DNA of 6,398 nucleotides, taken from CAZEVI01 sp964515615 (GTDB lineage Bacteria > Patescibacteriota > UBA1384 > XYA2-FULL-43-10 > CAINNR01). Location of the stretch: NCBI GenBank assembly GCA_964515615.1, contig CAZEVI010000035.1, forward strand, positions 1-6,398, read 5' to 3'. Shown one piece after another: positions 1 through 4,993 of this stretch (position 1 is the stretch's first letter; every line of letters begins with the position of its first letter). The notes beneath the pieces are model-generated. The model was not told the origin of the DNA. It searched no databases and saw nothing but the letters and a program-made list of their open reading frames with translations. The translations under genes and the position numbers were made by a program.

Positions 1-11
1 CGATCTAGCAT
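1..11 (-). CDS. 5' end of an unidentified leftward gene, cut by the window edge
   Basis: On the minus strand a GGAGG Shine-Dalgarno sequence (19-23) lies 7 nt before an ATG (9-11) that reads Met-Leu-Asp and then leaves the window. The spacing is ideal, so a gene probably starts here, divergent from the tRNA pair. Another ATG further upstream on the same strand (37-39) is also open to the edge in a different frame but has no ribosome binding site. Three codons are too few to name a product. Confidence 0.35.
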
Positions 12-62
12 AGAATTTCCTCCAGAAAACCGCCATATGTTTGTGCACATTACCGATAAATA

Positions 63-91
63 TTGACAAAATCGTATTAATTTGCTATAAT
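63..91 (+). promoter_or_regulatory. Consensus sigma70-type promoter of the tRNA-Leu/tRNA-Lys pair
   Basis: A perfect -35 TTGACA (63-68) and a perfect -10 TATAAT (86-91) are separated by exactly 17 nt. A TGc directly before the -10 (83-85) makes it an extended -10 as well. Transcription would start near 97-99, about 16 nt before the first tRNA. This is the strongest promoter in the window, as expected for stable RNA. No discriminator or upstream element was assigned. Confidence 0.92.
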
Positions 92-113
92 CGTTAAGCC
101 AAATCATTCCGGT

Positions 114-200
114 GCCGGAGTGGCGGAATTGGCAGACGCACGGGACTTAAAATCCCGAGCCCGAAAGGGCGTGCGGGTTCAACCCCCGCCTCCGGCACCA
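114..200 (+). tRNA. tRNA-Leu (anticodon UAA)
   Basis: This is an 87-nt class II tRNA. The acceptor GCCGGAG (114-120) pairs with CTCCGGC (190-196), followed by discriminator A and an encoded CCA (198-200). The anticodon stem CGGGA/TCCCG (141-145/153-157) closes a seven-base loop with anticodon TAA at 148-150. The long variable arm folds as GCCC-GAAA-GGGC, typical of leucine tRNAs. The T arm is GCGGG/CCCGC (173-177/185-189) with loop TTCAACC. It reads UUA and, by wobble, UUG codons. It is the first gene of a two-tRNA transcript, 2 nt from tRNA-Lys. Confidence 0.97.
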
Positions 201-202
201 GT

Positions 203-278
203 GTGCGTGTAGCTCAGTTGGCAGAGCAGCGGACTTTTAATCCGCAGGGCGCCGGTTCGAATCCGGCCACGCACACCA
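203..278 (+). tRNA. tRNA-Lys (anticodon UUU)
   Basis: This is a 76-nt class I tRNA. The acceptor GTGCGTG (203-209) pairs with CACGCAC (268-274), then discriminator A and encoded CCA (276-278). The anticodon stem GCGGA/TCCGC (229-233/241-245) carries loop CTTTTAA with anticodon TTT at 236-238. The T arm GCCGG/CCGGC encloses TTCGAAT. It decodes AAA and AAG, which are abundant in this AT-rich genome. It is co-transcribed with tRNA-Leu from the promoter at 63-91 and followed 9 nt later by a terminator. Confidence 0.97.
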
Positions 279-287
279 GCAATCATT

Positions 288-319
288 GCCGGGCAGCAAA
301 TAGCTGTCCGGCCTTTTTT
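288..319 (+). terminator. Intrinsic terminator of the tRNA pair
   Basis: A 10-bp stem (288-297 with 303-312, one G-U pair) with a 5-nt AAATA loop is followed by C and six T residues (314-319). The stem is GC-rich and the T-run is immediate, so this is a textbook Rho-independent terminator. It insulates the tRNA operon from dnaK. Confidence 0.9.
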
Positions 320-417
320 ATTAAACTAACACGATATTTAATAAATATTGGCTGTGTTAAAAAAGTCATTGCAGGAAAGTATAAATTAAAATCAATTAAA
401 AAAGATTAAAAAATCTC

Positions 418-446
418 TTGACAAAATGTAAAGGAAACTTTACATT
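418..446 (+). promoter_or_regulatory. Probable dnaK promoter
   Basis: A perfect -35 TTGACA (418-423) is followed after 17 nt by TACATT (441-446), a 4/6 match to the -10 that keeps the key second A and last T. Transcription would begin near 453, giving dnaK a leader of about 190 nt. The weak -10 and the palindrome over it suggest a controlled rather than constitutive promoter. A second TTGACA at 549-554 has no acceptable -10 at 16-18 nt, so this site is the better candidate. Confidence 0.65.
425..446. promoter_or_regulatory. Operator-like palindrome over the dnaK promoter
   Basis: Two perfect 9-bp arms, AATGTAAAG (425-433) and CTTTACATT (438-446), flank a 4-nt GAAA centre. The whole element fits between the -35 and the end of the -10, where a bound dimer would block RNA polymerase. 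It is not CIRCE, the HrcA operator usual for dnaK. The binding protein is unknown and no regulator gene lies in the window. The palindrome is seen directly; the operator role is inferred. Confidence 0.6.
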
Positions 447-453
447 ATATTTA

Positions 454-508
454 GGAGCTGGAAATTATCACCGCGCTGTTACCACAATCCGCGATGTAAT
501 CTGGTTCC
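454..508 (+). promoter_or_regulatory. Predicted long hairpin at the start of the dnaK leader RNA
   Basis: The RNA can fold into an interrupted stem. The base is GGAGCTGG (454-461) with CTGGTTCC (501-508), including G-U pairs. It continues with ATTA/TAAT (464-467/497-500), CA/TG (469-470/495-496) and CGCG/CGCG (472-475/490-493), closing a 14-nt loop. It begins within a few bases of the predicted transcription start and lies far from the dnaK ribosome binding site. I do not recognise a known riboswitch, and it lacks the T-box GGTGG core. The fold was done by eye with no energy calculation. Confidence 0.4.
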
Positions 509-524
509 GATCTATTAGAAAAAT

Positions 525-598
525 AATTAGCAAGTGTATTACCGCAAATTGACATCACAAATAATCACAGGTGAAAAATAAATTAATTTGTGCTAATT
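525..598 (+). promoter_or_regulatory. Predicted long-range fold in the distal dnaK leader
   Basis: AATTAGCA (525-532) is exactly complementary to TGCTAATT (591-598). Inside it CAAATT (545-550) is complementary to AATTTG (585-590), stacking next to the outer helix on the 3' side. A further 4-bp helix TCAC/GTGA (555-558/571-574) is possible. The fold ends 36 nt before the dnaK Shine-Dalgarno site, so any temperature or ligand effect on translation would be indirect. All arms are AT-rich and could arise by chance in such sequence. Confidence 0.3.
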
Positions 599-643
599 GG
601 TGACAAAAAACTGTGGCAATTCACTATAAATTTAAGGAGAACA

Positions 644-2554
644 ATGGGTAAAATTATCGGAATCGATCTTGGAACCACCAATTCAGCTGTGGCTGTAATG
701 GAAGGTGGCGAGGCAAAAATTATCTCAACATCCGAGGGTGGCAGAACTTGCCCATCGGTTGTCGCCGAAAATAAAAAAGGCGAGCGTTTGGTTGGTCAGC
801 TGGCAAAACGTCAAGCGGTTACCAATTCGGAAAATACTATTTTTTCCGTCAAACGATTCATCGGCCGAAAATTTGATGATAAGGAGGCACAAGACGATTT
901 GAAAAAAATGCCATATCAAACGAAAAAAGCCGCCGATGGCTCAATTCGAGTCGTAATGAACGGCAAAGAATATTCGCCTCAGGAAATTTCAGCCTTTATT
1001 TTGCAAAAACTGAAAGCCGACGCCGAAGCGTACTTGGGAGAAAAAGTTACCGATGCAGTAATTACCGTTCCGGCCTATTTTAACGACTCTCAGCGTCAAG
1101 CAACCAAAGATGCCGGAAAAATTGCCGGCCTTGATGTCAAACGAATTATTAATGAGCCGACTGCCGCATCATTGGCCTACGGTTTGGATAAAAATAAAAA
1201 CGAAAAAATTGCTGTTTACGATCTTGGCGGCGGAACTTTTGATATTACCATTTTGGAACTCGGCGACGGCGTTTTTGAAGTTAAGGCCACCAACGGCGAT
1301 ACTCATCTTGGCGGCGACGATTTTGATCAGGTGATAATGGATTACATTATTGATGAATTCAAAAAAGATCAAGGAGTCGATTTACACTCCGATAAAGCGG
1401 CAATTCAGCGAGTAAAAGAAGCGGCGGAAAAAGCCAAAATTGAACTTTCTTCGACTAACGAAACTGAAATCAATCTACCGTTTGTAACCGCTGATGCGTC
1501 CGGGCCGAAGCATCTGGCATTAAATATTAGCCGATCGAAACTTGAACAACTGGTTTCTGGCCTAATTGAAAAGTCTCTCAAACCGTGCGAAAAAGTATTA
1601 AAAGACGCCAAGTTGGAAGCCAAAGATATCGACGAAGTGATTTTGGTTGGCGGGCAAACTAGAATGCCGGCTGTTCGCGAATCGGTTAAAAAATTCTGGG
1701 GCAAAGAGCCGAATCACTCTGTAAATCCGGATGAAGCGGTTGCTATTGGTGCTGCTATTCAAGGCGGTGTTTTGGGTGGTGAAGTCAAAGACCTACTTTT
1801 GCTTGATGTTACTCCGCTATCACTTGGTATTGAAACCCTCGGAGGAGTAAATACCAAACTTATCGACCGAAACACTACCATCCCAACATCAAAATCGCAA
1901 ATATTTTCAACTGCTGCCGATAATCAGACTCAAGTTGATATTCATGTTTTGCAAGGTGAAAGAGAGATGGCAGCTGACAGTAAAACTCTTGGCCGATTTA
2001 TTCTTGATGGAATTCCACCGGCTCCGCGAGGAGTACCGCAAATTGAAGTTTCTTTCGACATTGATGCCAACGGAATTGTTAATGTTTCTGCCAAGGACAA
2101 AGCAACTGGCAAAGAGCAAAAAATTACTATTACCTCTTCGTCTGGATTGTCGGAAGATGAAATTGAAAAAATGAAGAAAGACGCTGAACTTCACGCTGAC
2201 GAAGATAAGAAAAAGAAAGAGTTGATTGAAGCTAAAAATATCGCCGAGAATTTAGTATATACTGCTGAAAAAACTCTAAAAGATGCTGGCGATAAAGTTG
2301 ATTCAAACAAAAAGTCAGATGTCGAAGAAAAAATCAAGGCAGTTAAAGATGTTCAAAACGAAGAAAACGCCGAAGTAATCAAAAATGCCAGCGATGCATT
2401 ATCCAAATCATTGCAGGAACTTGGTGCATCAATGTATCAATCGGCTCAAAATCAGCAGCCAGATGGAGAGGCAGAAGAACAACCAAATTCTGAAAATTCT
2501 GACGAAACAAAGACAGAAGAAACCGAAGAAAAATCGGAAGCTGATAAATCTTAA
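644..2554 (+). CDS. dnaK: Molecular chaperone DnaK (Hsp70)
   Basis: This is the cytoplasmic Hsp70 chaperone: ATP-driven binding and release of exposed hydrophobic peptide segments, stimulated by a J-protein and normally by GrpE. The 636-residue length is standard. The nucleotide-binding domain (about 1-380) shows phosphate loop 1 GIDLGTTNS (6-14), DLGGGTFD (193-200, with the conserved Thr198), the NEPTAASLAYG motif and the VGGQTRMP adenosine loop. The conserved linker VKDLLLLDVTP starts at 381. The beta substrate-binding domain runs to about 505, followed by a helical lid and an acidic tail (DETKTEETEEKSEADKS) rather than the EEVKDK ending of proteobacterial DnaK. The segment after VKRFIGRKFDD shows the insert seen in Gram-negative-type DnaK. 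The start is the ATG at 644, 4 nt after AAGGAG (634-639); an in-frame GTG at 590 would add 18 unconserved residues and has no ribosome site. The upstream palindrome and leader suggest regulation. A J-protein gene lies about 1 kb downstream; grpE is absent here. Confidence 0.98.
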   Translation: MGKIIGIDLGTTNSAVAVMEGGEAKIISTSEGGRTCPSVVAENKKGERLVGQLAKRQAVTNSENTIFSVKRFIGRKFDDKEAQDDLKKMPYQTKKAADGSIRVVMNGKEYSPQEISAFILQKLKADAEAYLGEKVTDAVITVPAYFNDSQRQATKDAGKIAGLDVKRIINEPTAASLAYGLDKNKNEKIAVYDLGGGTFDITILELGDGVFEVKATNGDTHLGGDDFDQVIMDYIIDEFKKDQGVDLHSDKAAIQRVKEAAEKAKIELSSTNETEINLPFVTADASGPKHLALNISRSKLEQLVSGLIEKSLKPCEKVLKDAKLEAKDIDEVILVGGQTRMPAVRESVKKFWGKEPNHSVNPDEAVAIGAAIQGGVLGGEVKDLLLLDVTPLSLGIETLGGVNTKLIDRNTTIPTSKSQIFSTAADNQTQVDIHVLQGEREMAADSKTLGRFILDGIPPAPRGVPQIEVSFDIDANGIVNVSAKDKATGKEQKITITSSSGLSEDEIEKMKKDAELHADEDKKKKELIEAKNIAENLVYTAEKTLKDAGDKVDSNKKSDVEEKIKAVKDVQNEENAEVIKNASDALSKSLQELGASMYQSAQNQQPDGEAEEQPNSENSDETKTEETEEKSEADKS

Positions 2555-2654
2555 AAAATAATTATTGAGGTGAATATAGTTGTCTGTTGAGATTTTCTCT
2601 TGGTATATATCAGTGCAATTTTATGCTCACTTCTTTAAAATATTTAATTTTTTC

Positions 2655-2683
2655 TTGCACCTTATAAAGAATCTTGATATAAT
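2655..2683 (+). promoter_or_regulatory. Promoter of the PepSY-like gene
   Basis: TTGCAC (2655-2660) and a perfect -10 TATAAT (2678-2683) are separated by 17 nt, with an extended -10 TGa at 2675-2677. Transcription would start near 2690, leaving a leader of about 108 nt before the ATG at 2798. A weaker alternative is TTGACT (2726-2731) with TAATAG (2748-2753). The gap after dnaK (2555-2654) has no convincing terminator, so read-through from dnaK is possible. Because the gap to dnaJ has no clear promoter, this site may also serve dnaJ. Confidence 0.75.
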
Positions 2684-2755
2684 TTTGGCAGTAGATAGAA
2701 GTATCAAATTTCATATATTATAAAGTTGACTGTCATTGGATCGAAGGTAATAGTC

Positions 2756-2785
2756 GGCAGGAAAAATTAATATAATTTTACTGCC
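2756..2785 (+). promoter_or_regulatory. Hairpin abutting the Shine-Dalgarno site of the PepSY-like gene
   Basis: GGCAG (2756-2760) pairs with CTGCC (2781-2785), and after one mismatch AAAA pairs with TTTT, closing an AT-rich loop. The 3' arm ends at the base just before AGGAGG (2786-2791), so the fold could stack on or expose the ribosome site. The same 3' arm can pair instead with an upstream segment: TGGCAGTA (2686-2693) is an exact complement of 2779-2786. Regulation is a hypothesis only. Confidence 0.35.
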
Positions 2786-2797
2786 AGGAGGGAAATT

Positions 2798-3460
2798 ATG
2801 GATTTTTTCAAAAAACCGGTATTCTTAATTATTTTGGCAATTGCTTTAATTGTTGCCGGAATCTGGGCGTATATCTCCAATCTTCGATCAAAAAATGCTG
2901 TCAACACCGCGCCAACCACCTCGGAAACAACCGACGGCGGATTGGATATCAGCAATTTAACCAATCTTGATTCAAAAACACTAGCCGACTCAATCAATAA
3001 CCAGCTGGCTTTGGCTGATTCGAAAGCGGCTGAAGTCGATAAAAAGCTTCAATTGAGCGCGATTGAAGTTGACTTGCCTGCGTCATTGGCCAAATCTTCA
3101 GGGGAAACCTATTTCGTCTATTCGACCCCCAACGATAATGTTGACAATTGGGTAATTTCAATCTCCAATTCAGCTAATAGTTTTGTCCGATCTTGGACTG
3201 TTAAAGACGATTATCTGGGCAATGTTACAGTTATCAATCGTGATTATTTAAAAAATAACTATGTGGCGGCCATTCAAATTGCCGAAAAAAATGGTGGCAA
3301 AGATTATCGTCAAAAAAACACTTTGACCGGGATGAAATTAATTTTGAAAAATGGTGAACCGAAAAGTTGGCTTTATTGGTTTGTAACATATAGTTCAAAT
3401 TCCGAAGCGAAGCAATTCCAAATTGATGCCTCAACCGGTGCTCTGGTTTCTGGAAGTTAA
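2798..3460 (+). CDS. Membrane-anchored protein with a C-terminal PepSY-like domain
   Basis: The protein has 220 residues. MDFFKK precedes one hydrophobic segment (about 7-26), then SNLRSK and a Ser/Thr/Asn-rich stretch (about 33-60), so the rest is probably outside the membrane. There is no lipobox cysteine. The end resembles a PepSY domain: AAIQIAEKNGG (157-167), a Trp-rich strand WLYWFVTYSS (191-200), and the closing FQIDASTGALVSG (207-219), close to the family's 'hID..TG.vv' signature. PepSY domains occur in protease propeptides and in secreted proteins of unknown role; the middle part (about 90-150) I cannot assign. The ATG is set by AGGAGG (2786-2791) 6 nt upstream. The gene lies between dnaK and dnaJ on the same strand, 243 nt after dnaK and 75 nt before dnaJ, with its own promoter. 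Its position suggests an envelope-quality role, but that is speculation. Confidence 0.75.
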   Translation: MDFFKKPVFLIILAIALIVAGIWAYISNLRSKNAVNTAPTTSETTDGGLDISNLTNLDSKTLADSINNQLALADSKAAEVDKKLQLSAIEVDLPASLAKSSGETYFVYSTPNDNVDNWVISISNSANSFVRSWTVKDDYLGNVTVINRDYLKNNYVAAIQIAEKNGGKDYRQKNTLTGMKLILKNGEPKSWLYWFVTYSSNSEAKQFQIDASTGALVSGS

Positions 3461-3535
3461 TATTATTATCTTTTGTCATTTTGAGCAGATGAGGGCTGAA
3501 TTATCCTTTTCGCTTGAAGTGGCAAATTGTTTTTT

Positions 3536-4195
3536 ATGGCAAAAGATTATTACAAAATTCTTGGCGTTGATAAAAATGCCAACACAGATGAAATTAAAAA
3601 AGCTTATCGTAAGCTGGCTTTAAAGTACCATCCCGATCGTGGGGGTGGGGAAGATGAGTCGAAAAAATTTAAGGAGATAAATGAAGCTTATCAAATCATT
3701 TCTGATCCGCAAAAACGTTCGCAGTATGACCAATTTGGTACCGAAGGTCCGTTTGGCGGTGGTTTTTCATCTGCCGGACAGGGCGGTGGTTTTTCCGGTT
3801 TCGAAGGTTTTGATTTTGGCGGATTTTCTACAAAAGGCGAATCGGCCGGAGGTTGGAATTTCGCTGGCGGACTAGGAGATATTTTCGATGATTTTTTTGG
3901 TCAAGCTTTCACTCAAGTTCAGGCGGAAATTCGGATTACTCCAGCACAGGCGGTTCTCGGCGATAAATTAGAATTAACCATTGATGGTCAAAAAATCAAC
4001 CTTGATTTGCCGGCTGGGGTTCAAGACGGTCAAGCATTTCGAATTGCTGGAAAAGGCCGAGCCCACAATAAAGGTCGTGGCGATCTAATTTTGACCGCTC
4101 GAATCGAAATGCCGCGGCATATAAATAAGGAACAAAAAGAGCTTTGGGAGAAATTACGAGATTCAGAGAATCGGAAAAAGCATTGGTGGGGGTAG
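3536..4195 (+). CDS. dnaJ: Minimal DnaJ-type co-chaperone (J domain, G/F region, one C-terminal domain)
   Basis: This J-protein would stimulate DnaK ATP hydrolysis and deliver clients. The J domain (1-68) opens with KDYYKILGV and carries the essential HPD at 32-34 (YHPDRGGG). A Gly/Phe-rich region follows (about 68-124) with the usual GDIFDDFFG (114-122). Only one beta domain follows (about 128-195). Its pattern (ITPAQAVLGDKLEL, LDLPAGVQDGQAFRIAGKG, RGDLILTARIEMP) matches the second C-terminal domain of DnaJ, with the helix INKEQKELWEKL after it. There are no CxxCxGxG motifs. At 219 residues it is far shorter than canonical DnaJ (about 370), and the zinc-finger and first C-terminal domain are missing without any frameshift. 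The J domain followed by CTD-II is continuous, so this looks like an evolved short form, comparable to class B/CbpA-like proteins. The ATG at 3536 gives the conserved MAKDYY start; an in-frame TTG 9 nt upstream is less likely. No strong Shine-Dalgarno sequence is visible, unusual beside its neighbours. It likely works with the dnaK product. Confidence 0.9.
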   Translation: MAKDYYKILGVDKNANTDEIKKAYRKLALKYHPDRGGGEDESKKFKEINEAYQIISDPQKRSQYDQFGTEGPFGGGFSSAGQGGGFSGFEGFDFGGFSTKGESAGGWNFAGGLGDIFDDFFGQAFTQVQAEIRITPAQAVLGDKLELTIDGQKINLDLPAGVQDGQAFRIAGKGRAHNKGRGDLILTARIEMPRHINKEQKELWEKLRDSENRKKHWWG

Positions 4196-4196
4196 G

Positions 4197-4275
4197 CTAG
4201 ACATTTGACATTAGATGCTAGACATTAGATATTTTAGATACTAGATACTAAATATCAGACACTATATATCTAGAT
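4197..4275. repeat. Degenerate 7-bp tandem array, consensus YTAGAYA
   Basis: Starting 2 nt after the dnaJ stop, the sequence divides into heptamers: CTAGACA, TTTGACA, TTAGATG, CTAGACA, TTAGATA, then after 2 extra bases TTAGATA, CTAGATA, CTAAATA, TCAGACA, CTATATA and a final CTAGAT. GCTAGACATT occurs exactly twice, 21 bp (three units) apart. The next 119 bp (4276-4394) are AT-rich, with poly-A and poly-T runs and no feature I can support. The period is seen directly; I assign no function. It is not a CRISPR array, since units are too short and lack spacers. Confidence 0.8.
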
Positions 4276-4394
4276 TTTAAGCACGGGTTGTGGATTCTGC
4301 TGTTAGCCAAAATATTTTGCTATTAAAAAAAACGGCTGATTGTGGTCGCTTTTTGTTAGAAAAAAGTTTTTGGTAAATGTTTTTATAGTAAGGA

Positions 4395-4922
4395 TTATTT
4401 TTTTAGTTGAGAATTATTCAGTTCTTTATTTATGCAGTCCTCCGATATTTTTGACCACATAATCTGACCATTACGAATTTCGTTTCGGTAGTTTACCAAC
4501 ATTCCCGAGATAAAGAAATTACTGATAGAAATAACCCCGATTTTATCAAGTTTGCAACGGATTGTGGAGTCTGATATAACAACTTCAACTCCAATGAAAT
4601 TTCTTTTTGCAACCGTTACATTTTGAACGATTAATTTGTCAGCCTTTATCCCTTTCTGACAAAAAACCGAACAATAGTTTCTCTGATTCCCAACTGAATT
4701 GAATGATGTGTGGTCATTGTGTTTACTGTCAAAATAGACAATAAAACCAAAATCCGGAGTGCTTTTGGCAACACTTAGAAATATCATCTCCATATCGATT
4801 CGATGTTTGCAAGCATCAAACTCAATTGGATCATTTTCCAGCTCTCTAATTCTATCAATAATTGCATGTACCAAGTTCCAGCCGTCAATAATTACTAAAT
4901 CATTATAATCTTGGGGTTCTAT
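4395..4922 (-). CDS. NYN-domain protein, YacP/Rae1-like putative ribonuclease, probable AUA start
   Basis: From an AUA at 4920-4922 the product is 175 residues and fits the YacP branch of NYN (PIN-like) nucleases. The first strand with catalytic Asp is LVIIDGWN (9-16, Asp13); the second acidic strand is IVYFDSKH (Asp65); KADKLIV (Asp95) corresponds to the TAD segment; VVISDSTIR (Asp118) to the SD segment, followed by the amphipathic IGVISISNFF. In Bacillus subtilis YacP (Rae1) is a ribosome-associated endoribonuclease; a similar role here is inference. The first ordinary start codon in frame is TTG at 4874, which would delete the Asp13 strand. The frame stays open upstream to a TAA at 4944-4946 but holds no ATG, GTG or TTG there. 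GGAGG (4931-4935) sits 8 nt before the AUA, and the promoter at 4943-4970 begins transcription just ahead of it. Either AUA is used or an ATG was changed to ATA by mutation or error. The C-terminal 35 residues are Asn/Lys-rich and not assigned. The gene is leftward, 71 nt beyond rsmH. Confidence 0.65.
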   Translation of the reverse strand: MEPQDYNDLVIIDGWNLVHAIIDRIRELENDPIEFDACKHRIDMEMIFLSVAKSTPDFGFIVYFDSKHNDHTSFNSVGNQRNYCSVFCQKGIKADKLIVQNVTVAKRNFIGVEVVISDSTIRCKLDKIGVISISNFFISGMLVNYRNEIRNGQIMWSKISEDCINKELNNSQLKK

Positions 4923-4929
4923 TCTAATT

Positions 4930-4935
4930 ACCTCC
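4930..4935 (-). promoter_or_regulatory. Shine-Dalgarno site that decides the start of the NYN gene
   Basis: The minus strand reads GGAGGT here, a strong match to the anti-Shine-Dalgarno sequence. The AUA codon at 4922 lies 7-8 nt downstream, the ideal distance. An ATT at 4928 is in frame but only about 2 nt away. A five-codon ORF, ATG TGC GGA GGT AAT TAG, overlaps the site in another frame but has no ribosome site and would start at or upstream of the predicted transcript end. Confidence 0.6.
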
Positions 4936-4942
4936 GCACATA

Positions 4943-4970
4943 ATTATATACAAAAATATCTATTAGTCAA
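4943..4970 (-). promoter_or_regulatory. Promoter of the NYN nuclease gene
   Basis: On the minus strand TTGACT (4965-4970) and TATAAT (4943-4948) are 16 nt apart. Transcription would start near 4936, so the mRNA begins almost at the Shine-Dalgarno site and the leader is only about 14 nt. This tight arrangement supports translation starting at 4922 rather than at the TTG 48 nt further on. The site lies in the 71-nt gap after rsmH, so the gene need not depend on rsmH transcription. Confidence 0.7.
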
Positions 4971-4993
4971 TCTGTCACACAATTTTATCAAAA

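Noticed and set aside
203..409. 68-codon frame starting inside tRNA-Lys (MRVAQLAEQRTFNPQ...)
   Set aside because: Its first 25 codons are the tRNA-Lys sequence read as protein, a familiar false frame, and it then runs through the terminator. No ribosome site.
549..577. Second dnaK promoter at TTGACA 549-554
   Set aside because: The -35 is perfect, but at 16-18 nt spacing the -10 positions read like TGAAAA and do not resemble TATAAT.
527..596. TTAGCA ... TGCTAA as a CIRCE (HrcA) operator
   Set aside because: The half-sites lack the full TTAGCACTC/GAGTGCTAA sequence and are 58 nt apart instead of 9. Kept only as a possible RNA fold.
625..630. TATAAA before dnaK as a -10 element
   Set aside because: A start from it would fall inside the Shine-Dalgarno site, and no good -35 lies 16-18 nt upstream.
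590..643. GTG at 590 as the dnaK start
   Set aside because: It adds 18 residues unlike any DnaK N-terminus, has no ribosome site, and the ATG at 644 has AAGGAG and the conserved MGKIIGIDLGTTNS start.
1405..1704. 99-codon antisense frame inside dnaK
   Set aside because: It lies fully opposite strongly conserved dnaK codons and has no recognisable product; the same applies to the other antisense and shifted frames in dnaK, dnaJ and rsmH.
4197..4275. CRISPR array
   Set aside because: Units are 7 bp, degenerate and contiguous; there are no spacers and no cas genes.
4300..4350. Terminator between dnaJ and the NYN gene
   Set aside because: TTAGCC/GGCTGA could pair, but the loop is over 20 nt and no T-run follows on either strand in the right place.
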